Under the pieces are notes generated by a model that did no database searches, was not told the origin of the DNA, and saw only the letters and a list, made by a program, of their open reading frames with translations. From Verrucomicrobia bacterium 12-59-8 (GTDB taxonomy: Bacteria; Verrucomicrobiota; Verrucomicrobiae; Verrucomicrobiales; Verrucomicrobiaceae): a stretch of DNA of 14,201 nucleotides. The position numbers and the translations under genes were made by a program. Below, one piece after another: positions 5,549-12,706 of this stretch. Positions within the stretch are counted from its first letter, which is position 1. Every line of letters starts with the position of its first letter. Location of the stretch: assembly GCA_002279765.1 (NCBI GenBank), contig NCCR01000179.1, forward strand, positions 1 through 14,201. The letters run 5' to 3'.

Positions 5549-8500
5549 ATGTCACAAGACGGCGGCGAACAACAGGCTACGTACATCAAGCTTCCTAGCG
5601 GAGCTTATGTTCAAATACCAGCCGGAATGGACCCTAACTCTGAAGACACGCGCAACTTTATGCGCGCTTGGGTGGCGAAGAATTATCCGGAAGACGCCGC
5701 CGCTCTAGGCCTCAAGGTAAATTCAGCAGACAATCCGCTCACGCAGCTCGGAAACGAACTTGGTGTTTCGGGCGGCTCAATGGTGTCCGGCCTTGAGGGC
5801 GCGCTCGACTGGATCACTGGAAACAAATCTCAGGATGATTGGGGTGGGCAGAAGTTCACCCAAGACCTCAGAAGCAATTACTCGCTCGAATCACTGAGCG
5901 ATGTAGCTGACGACAATCTGAGCGTTTGGGATATCTGGCGTGGCGTCACGGAATCTGCGGCCCCTATCGCGCTTGGCGCGGTCACGGGCGGGGCTGCGGG
6001 CCTTGCTGCCAAAGGACTTGGCGCTGCAGGCGCAGTTCAGACCGGAGTTGGTATTGGAGCAGCCGCTGCAAGCGAGGCTGCGATTGGCGCTGGCAGCTCG
6101 TTCAATAACGTCTTCCAAGGAATCATCAATCAGAAAGATGACCCCAACGGACAAGTCCAGAACAGCGACGAATATGCTCGCGCATACAAAGCCGCTTTCG
6201 CCAAGACTGGCGACGCCCAAACCGCTAGAGATATGGCTTGGAAAGATGTTGCTTATGGTCAAGCTTCGCTGGCCGCGCCGGGCGCTGCTGTTGCGAACGC
6301 AGTCCCTGCCCTGATTGGCGGGACCGTTCTTCAGAAAGCAATCTCGCCCATCATCAACAAGGCCGCGCGCGGCCCGCTCAAGTTTGCGTCCGACTCTCCT
6401 ATCGGGAAGCAGGCTCAGGACTTCGTGTCCCAGAGCAAAGTGCGTCCTTTTGCCGCGCCTATCGGTCAAGGGCTCAAGGTTGCCGCTGCGGAAGGCGTGG
6501 AAGAGGCGCTGCAAAGCGGCGGCGAAACGCTGGCCCAGAACGTGGCGATGGGTCAAGTCGATCCTCGCGTGTCTCCACTTGAGGGAGTCGGTGAAGCTGC
6601 CCTTCTCGGCGGTCTCTCGGGCGCGCTTGGTGGCGGCCTTGTTGGCGGCGGCCTTAGCGCATACGCGAACATGCAGACCAACAAAGACAGAAACTTCTCT
6701 GAGGGTGTCGTTGAGAGAGAGAAGATCGCGGAAGCGCGCAGACAGGCTGAAGAGAAAAATTCGTGGGAATTGAAGGCAGCTGCTGGAGTCGCTGCATACG
6801 ACGAGCGCGGAAGAGCAACAGCAGAGCTCGCGGCCAAAGACAAAGAGGCCGCAAAGCAAGACGAATACTTTGGCATTCAAGGCACGAGATACAGGCCCAA
6901 TGCCGCGCCGCAAGACCCGACTGCCGTTCCTCGCATTGGCCTTGACCCGACTGTCAGCAAGCCGGAAACGTTTGTATATGAGCCGCCGTTCTCGCAGGAG
7001 GTTGCGAAGGCTCGTGGCGAGGTGCGATCGGTCATCAAGAATGGCGAACGCGCCACGATTGAGAAGCCCGTAAAGCAAGGCAAGAAGACTGTCGTACAGA
7101 AAGTTTCTGCCGCAGAAGAATTCGATTCCATCTTCGCGCCCGACGAGAAGATGAGCGCGGCGCACAAGAAAGTTCAGGCCGCAGAGTCGCAATACGAATA
7201 CGATCGCAAATCCTATAACAGTCTTCCTGAGAATCAAAAGGCTGGCTTCAAGCGGCACATGGCCGATTCGCGAGCTCAGCTCAACAAGGCGATCAAAGAA
7301 TACAACGGTCAGCGCAAAGCTGCCGAAGCGCGGCTGCGCTCGCAAGCTAATCAGTGGAACAAGGTTGCTGAGGCTAACGGCCTTCCGCAAGTGAAGTTCG
7401 GCCAGCGTCAGGAAACAGTTGGCGGAAAAGCAACTGGACCTTCTGGCGCTCTCGTCAAATCTCAGCAGTCCAGCGCTCCCGTCCAGTCTAAGCCCACGGC
7501 TGATGACTACATGACTCAAGCCGCTGAGCTTGAAGACAAACTGACCCGCGTGAGCGGACGCTCGTTCGATATGTCTCTACCTGAGGCGGAGCGCGCTGCG
7601 GCCAAGGCAGAGTCCGAAAACATTCGCGCACAGCTGGACGAAGTCAACGCCGCCATTGAGCAGAGCTATGGTGAAGCTGGCTCGTTCGATCCGTCAAGCA
7701 TTCTGGACGAAAGCGGAGCGGTCAACAAGAACGCTCTGCGGGGCGAGCAGCAACGCGCTGAGCAGAAGGCTGTTCTCGACTTCTCCGACCCGGCCCAGCG
7801 TAGCGTTGTTGAGCAAGAATTCGAACAAGACACACAACCTGTGGAGCCGCAACAGGAAGCAACGCCTTCCTCCGCAGAAGCCACAAGACTTCTCGATGCG
7901 TCGCAGCTCCCGGTTGAGCGCACTGACGTCAAGACGCCGCGCCTCGACCAGCAAGGCAGAGAGAATAAACTCTCTGATGAATACACATACGAAGTCGCGC
8001 CCGTCTCCGACAAAGGCACGATCGATCGCTTCAATGAGAACGCCGCCACGCAGGACGGCTCTTATACCGGAGCTCCGACAACCGGCTTCAAGATCGTCAA
8101 GACCACAAAGGGTCTGCACGGCACAAACATCGGCAAGCCCGGTCGCCGCACCTTTGCGACTCGCGAAGAAGCGGAAGACTTCCTCGCCAACGATTCCAAG
8201 ATCAAGGACAAGGTGAACATTCCGAAGTCCGCTTGGGACCGCAAGGCGGCCAAGGATCAGGAGAAGGCTGAGCTTGATCGCGAGCGCGCGGACGAGCGCG
8301 AAGCCTATCTGAACCTGAGAGCCAAGGCCGCGTTCGATCGCACATACAAAGAACTGCACGACAAACTTATGACGATTGCAGAAGAAGAGCTGCGTCGCGT
8401 CGGCCTGATCCAGAAAGGCGTCAAGCTCGCAACGTTCGACACGCAGCGCAAAGACGCGGCTGGTGGCGACATCGGCAACCAAGTCTATTCGATGATCCGC

Positions 8501-11500
8501 GAATACAACCAGAACGCGATGATCCTTGGCGGCGCTCCGATGAGCAACAAGGCCGGGACAGACCTTGCTAAGTTCGACAAAGGGACGCAAGGCGCGTTCA
8601 TTCAGTGGGGCAACAAGGCCAACCCGCTTTCCATTATCGCGCTGAACAGAAACCTTATCAGCCCGAACATGACGCCTCAGCAAATGAAGGAAGCGGTCAA
8701 CAGGGTTGTTCATCACGAGCTTGTTCACGCCCTCGTGCGGGGCGGCTTCGTTACGCCGCAGGAATACTCCGCCCTTCTGCGTCTCGCGCGCAAGCGCAAG
8801 ATGCCGGGAGAGCTCGGCGTTGACGGCGGCAAGATCACATACCTTGACTACACGAAGCTGGCCTACAGGGACCAGACAGAACAAGTGCAGGAAGAAGAAG
8901 CCATCGCTGAGCTGATCGCTCTTGAGGGCTTCGGCGTTTCCAAAACTCCTATGGGCGGCGAAGTTCGCGGCGTCATCGATCGCGTTGTCAGAGTCATCAA
9001 GGCCATCTTCGGCATGCTTGGCGACAAGGACTTCCGAACGTTTGTTGATTTCATGGAAGGCGTCAAAGACGGTAGCGTTGCGCGCCGCACGCTGGCAAGC
9101 ATCGGCTTCGATCCGACCAATACGCTTGACCCGTTTGGCAGAAACCTTGGCGCGGCCCGCGCTGACATGCGCGTCGGCCTCCCCATGCAAGCTCCGACAA
9201 AAATGATTCTTGAAATGAGAAACAAGATCATCAAGCACGCGAAAGCCAACAAAGGACGTATGCCCAAGGGACTGAGCATCGGCCAAATCTACGGCGTTCC
9301 GTTTATTGATATGGAGCTCAAGTTCAAGCCGGACTTCAGCACCGAATACTTCATCGCCCGCATCCCCGGCGCGAAGAGCGTTCAGACGCGAGATAGAAAA
9401 GTCTCAAGACCTGACGGCTCGTTTGATACCGTCCGCGATGGGTACGTCACTACAGCCACGCCTGAGAACGCAGTAAAGCTTTCGGACATCATCGACCTTT
9501 CTGACATACAGAAATACGCACCGGATATCGCCAAGCGCCTTTCTGAAGTTGGCGTCATTTCCGAAATGAAGCCGGGCAAGTCTATCGCTTCCGTGTACCA
9601 CAACAAGCCGGAAGAACTTTCGCAGAAGATTTTCCTGAACGGCCAGAGAACTGACGTCATTTCGCTGAATGCTCGCTTCATCTTCGGCATGCGCGACATG
9701 AAAGAAGCTCAGAAGTTTCTGGCTCACGAAGTCCAGCATCTTATTGACATCTATGCCGGACGCGGGAGCTTCCCCGTCCTGTCATCCATGGGATCGACGG
9801 CTGGCGAGTTCAGCCTAGACAGTCGTTCGCCTCGTATGACTCCTGAGCAAAAGGCTCGCGGAGCAACAGAAGCTGAGTTCCCAAGCTCGGAAATCTCTCG
9901 CACCCTGTCGTATGGCAACAACCTTATTTCATCCGTAGTCAACGCAGAAACGCTTCGCGTTGTCGAAGACATGAAGCGCGGTCTGGGTGACACCATGACC
10001 GGAGAAATGATGGACGGCTATCTGCGTCTGCAAGAAGCGGCGCAGGAATTCAACCATATCTTCTGGGAAGGCTTGGCTCCACAAGCTTCAAGCGCTGGCC
10101 CGCAGCTGGCCAAGTTGCAGAACATGGGATCGCCAGATGAGGCGAGAACAACTCTGCAAAATGAAATCGGCAAACTGCAATCAATGTCGATCACGAACGA
10201 GCGCAAAGCCAATGCCGCTATCGGTGAGGTTCTCTCTGAGCTGATGCAAGAGAATCCGCAGGCTTCTGGATTCTATTCGTTCGTTGCGCAGAATCTTCTG
10301 ACCAGCCAAATCTTCTCGACCCTGATGAACGTTGAGCAGAACCTACTCAATGACGTCAACTCAAACACGCCGTTCGAAACCATGCTTGGCAGACAGGCTC
10401 TTTATGTCGTTGCCGATGACATTGCCCGCTTGCTTGAGCTGAACAATTCTTACCGTGGCGAAGAGGGTGAGAACAAGGCGCTCCAAGCAGAGTCTGACGA
10501 CTCGAATCCTGCTGGCGTGATGGAAAGAATCAGGCCCGTATCGAACATCGCAAACGTCAACAACCCTCCGTCCAGATGGACGGAAGATCAAGTCAACATG
10601 GCGTTCCCGAAGCTCCCTGTCGATGACGACATGATGCAGGGAATGTACGAGAACACCGGCTCGAAAGTGTTTGCCGACTCTCGGATCAACCCGACAACTG
10701 AAGAAACTTCCTCCAAATTCATGGAGAACATTACCAGCTACGCGAAGGGCCTGCGCGCTGATATGCGCTCGGGTGACATGTCGGCGCTCAATGGCCTGAA
10801 CATTCAGGACGTTGAAGTCCTGATGAAGGTCTTCAAAGAGAACCCCTCCGTCAATATCGAAGAGGCCACGAAGCTTCTCAACGCTCGCAAGAAGAGCGAG
10901 CGCAGACCCTACAGACCGAACGAAGTTCAGGGGATCGTCAATCGCATTGCTGCGATCAATCCTGACTACGCCAGAGATGGTACAAACCCTGAGGCTATTC
11001 TCAAGTATGAGAAACTCTGGGGAACAGATCGTCTCAAGGGCGTTCTGGCGGAAGCCACGCTCGGCACGCCTGACGTCGCCATCGCCAAGAAGTTCGGCCT
11101 CGCTCGCGCGTCGCTCCGCACGGCGCTCAACGAAATCAACGTTCAGCCCGCAACACCTGTTGCTGGTATCACGCCTGAGCTCGCGGCCCGCCGCGTCCCG
11201 GAAGCGCTTGTCAAGCGCGCCTTCTACAGGATCACGAAGGACTCTGACCAGACGCTTGCCCTGACTCCTGAGTCAGCGTTCAACGCGAACGGCCACTGGA
11301 ACAACGCGCGCGGCCCGGACTTCGTCCGTCAAGAAATGCTTCGCTCCAGTGAAGATGGAATGGAAGGCCGCACGCTCGGCCAGATTCTGGATACGCTCCG
11401 CAAGGCTGGATACAAAGGCGGCAATACGCCTGTCGTGAATGCGTTCATCAAATACGAAACCAGCATCAAAGAGCGCCTCGATCCTACCTACTACATTGGC

Positions 11501-12706
11501 GGCAACCGCGCCAACATGAAAGCATCGGCCATGATCGCCAGCATCGCGAAAGAGAAGGACAAGGCAAAGAAGCTTTCATCGATTCGCTCACTGATAGACG
11601 AACTATCCCCTCACATTTCGGAAGACAACAAAGAACACTTCTCTAAAATTTACGCTCATAAGCGCTGGGATGGGGCTTGGTTGAGGAAGTGGGTCAACTC
11701 AGAAATTGAATACACACAGGGCAAGCTTGATTCTGTTCTAAGCAATGACGAAACTGGCGCTATTCAAAAGCTGTCTATCCATGGCGGTGTCTCGTATGAT
11801 TTCTACGACAATCTTGTGGAAGAGCTCCACGTTCTTCGCAAGATAGCATCCGCTATTAGCTCTGGTCCGATATCTGGCAACCGCGCCAACATGGCTTCCG
11901 GACCGACCGATGATGACGGCAAGGTTGTCAGCCTGAACCAGCGCATCACAGACAGGGATATCGCTCGCCTTGAGGCTGAGCGAGTCAAGATGGGTGACAG
12001 GCAGCGCGAGCAAATGGGGGAGCTGCTTGGCGTCCCGACAACTGACATAGACATCATCCAGAAGAAGGTATTCGCTGACCTCAAGAAGGACGTCCCGTTC
12101 CTCTGGAAAAAGCTGAATGACGGCGGCGAAGAGCTTGTGAAAACTCTGTCCCGCCAAGTCAAGAACATTGCTCTCGCCGGGCCGGAAGGTTTCCGCGAGC
12201 GCACCATGCGCCGCGTTGATAACTACAAGAATCTCATCGAAGGCGAACAGGACAATCGCGCTGGTAGCGCGAAGCTCCAAAACATGATCCAGTTTTTCGA
12301 GTGGGTTGCTAATAAGTACAGCCCGAACGAGCCTGTCGGCGGCAACCGCGCGGACATGCGCGCCGGACGGAACCAGATCGCTACGCCGGGCCGCGAGCGC
12401 AAATGGATTGCGTCCAAGGTTGATAGCAAGGAATGGAACGACGCGAGGCGCATGCTGAGCAAAGACGAATTTGACGTCTACTCCACGATCAATGACATGG
12501 CCAATGAGAACGGCATGCTGACGCGCGAAGTTCTTGATGAAATCAATCAAAGACCGCGAGGAAGAAAAGTTCATCGACGTCAACACAGTGTCCCACCTTG
12601 TGAACAGGATGCGTCAGAAAGGCTTCACTATCGCGATTGCTCAGGAGCAAAAGGATCGCGTGAACGAAATCATTCGCCGCAAGGATGCAGGCGAGCGGTC
12701 TGTTGA
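5549..12706 (+). CDS. Giant phage polyvalent/ejection protein with two zincin metallopeptidase domains
   Basis: The frame encodes 2385 aa, of which about the first 2335 look real. The start is the first ATG after the 48-nt gap, and the N-terminus (Y-I-K-L-P-S-G-A-Y-V-Q-I-P-A-G) is typical of large phage virion proteins. In order it has Gly/Ala hydrophobic segments (about 135-373), a long charged, mostly helical region (about 375-925), a zincin with HELVH at 1056-1060, a second zincin-like domain with HEVQH at 1393-1397, a helix-turn-helix-like module (about 1754-1972), and two unknown helical modules. The motif R-A-[DN]-M recurs at residues 1204, 1736, 1987, 2112 and 2267. The last 50 or so residues (R-P-R-G-R-K-V-H-R-R-Q-H) are Arg-rich out-of-frame sequence; the real protein continues in another frame from about 12550. 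It occupies the place of T7 gp16 and resembles large polyvalent proteins. Ejection into the host is inferred. Confidence 0.85.
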   Translation: MSQDGGEQQATYIKLPSGAYVQIPAGMDPNSEDTRNFMRAWVAKNYPEDAAALGLKVNSADNPLTQLGNELGVSGGSMVSGLEGALDWITGNKSQDDWGGQKFTQDLRSNYSLESLSDVADDNLSVWDIWRGVTESAAPIALGAVTGGAAGLAAKGLGAAGAVQTGVGIGAAAASEAAIGAGSSFNNVFQGIINQKDDPNGQVQNSDEYARAYKAAFAKTGDAQTARDMAWKDVAYGQASLAAPGAAVANAVPALIGGTVLQKAISPIINKAARGPLKFASDSPIGKQAQDFVSQSKVRPFAAPIGQGLKVAAAEGVEEALQSGGETLAQNVAMGQVDPRVSPLEGVGEAALLGGLSGALGGGLVGGGLSAYANMQTNKDRNFSEGVVEREKIAEARRQAEEKNSWELKAAAGVAAYDERGRATAELAAKDKEAAKQDEYFGIQGTRYRPNAAPQDPTAVPRIGLDPTVSKPETFVYEPPFSQEVAKARGEVRSVIKNGERATIEKPVKQGKKTVVQKVSAAEEFDSIFAPDEKMSAAHKKVQAAESQYEYDRKSYNSLPENQKAGFKRHMADSRAQLNKAIKEYNGQRKAAEARLRSQANQWNKVAEANGLPQVKFGQRQETVGGKATGPSGALVKSQQSSAPVQSKPTADDYMTQAAELEDKLTRVSGRSFDMSLPEAERAAAKAESENIRAQLDEVNAAIEQSYGEAGSFDPSSILDESGAVNKNALRGEQQRAEQKAVLDFSDPAQRSVVEQEFEQDTQPVEPQQEATPSSAEATRLLDASQLPVERTDVKTPRLDQQGRENKLSDEYTYEVAPVSDKGTIDRFNENAATQDGSYTGAPTTGFKIVKTTKGLHGTNIGKPGRRTFATREEAEDFLANDSKIKDKVNIPKSAWDRKAAKDQEKAELDRERADEREAYLNLRAKAAFDRTYKELHDKLMTIAEEELRRVGLIQKGVKLATFDTQRKDAAGGDIGNQVYSMIREYNQNAMILGGAPMSNKAGTDLAKFDKGTQGAFIQWGNKANPLSIIALNRNLISPNMTPQQMKEAVNRVVHHELVHALVRGGFVTPQEYSALLRLARKRKMPGELGVDGGKITYLDYTKLAYRDQTEQVQEEEAIAELIALEGFGVSKTPMGGEVRGVIDRVVRVIKAIFGMLGDKDFRTFVDFMEGVKDGSVARRTLASIGFDPTNTLDPFGRNLGAARADMRVGLPMQAPTKMILEMRNKIIKHAKANKGRMPKGLSIGQIYGVPFIDMELKFKPDFSTEYFIARIPGAKSVQTRDRKVSRPDGSFDTVRDGYVTTATPENAVKLSDIIDLSDIQKYAPDIAKRLSEVGVISEMKPGKSIASVYHNKPEELSQKIFLNGQRTDVISLNARFIFGMRDMKEAQKFLAHEVQHLIDIYAGRGSFPVLSSMGSTAGEFSLDSRSPRMTPEQKARGATEAEFPSSEISRTLSYGNNLISSVVNAETLRVVEDMKRGLGDTMTGEMMDGYLRLQEAAQEFNHIFWEGLAPQASSAGPQLAKLQNMGSPDEARTTLQNEIGKLQSMSITNERKANAAIGEVLSELMQENPQASGFYSFVAQNLLTSQIFSTLMNVEQNLLNDVNSNTPFETMLGRQALYVVADDIARLLELNNSYRGEEGENKALQAESDDSNPAGVMERIRPVSNIANVNNPPSRWTEDQVNMAFPKLPVDDDMMQGMYENTGSKVFADSRINPTTEETSSKFMENITSYAKGLRADMRSGDMSALNGLNIQDVEVLMKVFKENPSVNIEEATKLLNARKKSERRPYRPNEVQGIVNRIAAINPDYARDGTNPEAILKYEKLWGTDRLKGVLAEATLGTPDVAIAKKFGLARASLRTALNEINVQPATPVAGITPELAARRVPEALVKRAFYRITKDSDQTLALTPESAFNANGHWNNARGPDFVRQEMLRSSEDGMEGRTLGQILDTLRKAGYKGGNTPVVNAFIKYETSIKERLDPTYYIGGNRANMKASAMIASIAKEKDKAKKLSSIRSLIDELSPHISEDNKEHFSKIYAHKRWDGAWLRKWVNSEIEYTQGKLDSVLSNDETGAIQKLSIHGGVSYDFYDNLVEELHVLRKIASAISSGPISGNRANMASGPTDDDGKVVSLNQRITDRDIARLEAERVKMGDRQREQMGELLGVPTTDIDIIQKKVFADLKKDVPFLWKKLNDGGEELVKTLSRQVKNIALAGPEGFRERTMRRVDNYKNLIEGEQDNRAGSAKLQNMIQFFEWVANKYSPNEPVGGNRADMRAGRNQIATPGRERKWIASKVDSKEWNDARRMLSKDEFDVYSTINDMANENGMLTREVLDEINQRPRGRKVHRRQHSVPPCEQDASERLHYRDCSGAKGSRERNHSPQGCRRAVC
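5951..6670 (+). other. Glycine-rich hydrophobic segments of the giant protein
   Basis: Three stretches in residues 135-373 are poor in charge and rich in Gly, Ala, Leu and Val: about 135-185 (A-P-I-A-L-G-A-V-T-G-G-A-A-G), about 235-265 (A-N-A-V-P-A-L-I-G-G-T-V-L) and 346-373 (A-A-L-L-G-G-L-S-G-A-L-G-G-G-L-V-G-G). Between the last two lies A-E-G-V-E-E-A-L-Q-S-G-G-E-T-L-A-Q-N, a pattern I know from phage ejection and polyvalent proteins. Such segments are thought to insert into or cross the host membrane during ejection. Here that is inferred. Confidence 0.55.
8330..9130 (+). other. Zincin metallopeptidase domain 1 (HELVH)
   Basis: Residues about 928-1194 of the giant protein. A long helix (A-F-D-R-T-Y-K-E-L-H) and strands ending N-P-L-S-I-I-A-L-N-R-N-L precede V-V-H-H-E-L-V-H-A-L-V, with zinc ligands H1056 and H1060 and catalytic E1057. 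G-G-F-V-T-P-Q-E-Y follows, then E-E-E-A-I-A-E-L, where E1116 or E1117 is the likely third ligand. The end, F-R-T-F-V-D-F-M-E-G-V-K-D-G-S-V-A-R-R, matches the pattern of zincins embedded in phage polyvalent proteins. All active-site residues appear intact. The substrate is unknown; self-processing, a host target or the cell wall are all possible. Confidence 0.75.
9190..10500 (+). other. Zincin-like domain 2 (HEVQH), resembling polyvalent domain LPD23
   Basis: Residues about 1215-1650. The run K-L-S-D-I-I-D-L-S-D-I-Q-K-Y-A-P-D-I, then D-V-I-S-L-N-A-R-F, then K-F-L-A-H-E-V-Q-H-L-I-D-I-Y-A-G-R-G matches the layout of the LPD23-type domain, where I recall a pattern like L-S-D-I-L-D-H-P-E-L-F ... 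L-L-H-E-x-Q-H-A-I-Q-x-x-E-G-F-A-x-G. H1393, E1394 and H1397 form HExxH. A possible third ligand lies far downstream in Y-R-G-E-E-G-E-N-K-A (E1641), which fits the Y-R-x-x-x-G-E-x-x-A end of the family. If so, about 245 residues are inserted between the metal ligands. The naming is from memory of the family. Confidence 0.6.
10808..11470 (+). other. Helix-turn-helix-like module in the giant protein
   Basis: Residues about 1754-1974, between two R-A-[DN]-M linkers. The clearest unit is R-L-K-G-V-L-A-E-A ... D-V-A-I-A-K-K-F-G-L-A-R-A-S-L-R-T-A-L (residues 1828-1861), which has the helix-turn-helix spacing: Ala in the first helix, Gly at the turn, then a recognition-like helix. Two flanking segments, D-V-E-V-L-M-K-V-F-K-E-N-P-S-V-N-I-E-E-A-T-K-L-L and R-T-L-G-Q-I-L-D-T-L-R-K-A-G-Y, could be further winged-helix-like units. 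DNA binding is a hypothesis only. Confidence 0.35.
11501..12358 (+). repeat. Three near-identical 18-nt copies encoding G-N-R-A-[DN]-M linkers
   Basis: ggcaaccgcgccaacatg occurs exactly at 11501-11518 and at 11876-11893. A third copy at 12341-12358 differs at two bases and changes Asn to Asp. All are in the same frame and encode G-N-R-A-N-M or G-N-R-A-D-M. They separate modules of 125 and 155 residues. Diverged copies of the R-A-[DN]-[ML] part are at 9158-9169, 10754-10765 and 12855-12866. Confidence 0.8.
12522..12560 (+). other. Apparent frameshift inside the giant gene
   Basis: The upstream frame looks coding through V-L-D-E-I-N-Q (to about 12550) and then becomes Arg-rich nonsense up to TGA at 12704-12706. 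The frame one base later opens at 12522 (after TGA at 12519-12521) and reads D-R-E-E-E-K-F-I-D-V-N-T from 12552 to the right edge without a stop. Removing one A from AAA at 12549-12551 gives a smooth join, E-I-N-Q-D-R-E-E-E-K-F. The site lies in a short AATC repeat (AATCAATCAAA). No recognised +1 shift signal (such as CUU-UGA) is present. Confidence 0.7.

Noticed and set aside
5891..9286. Long minus-strand open frames (542 aa at 5891-7519 and 530 aa at 7694-9286)
   Set aside because: They lie opposite the giant gene, have Arg/Leu/Ala-rich compositions without recognisable motifs or starts with ribosome binding sites, and are expected from the GC-skewed codons of the + strand.
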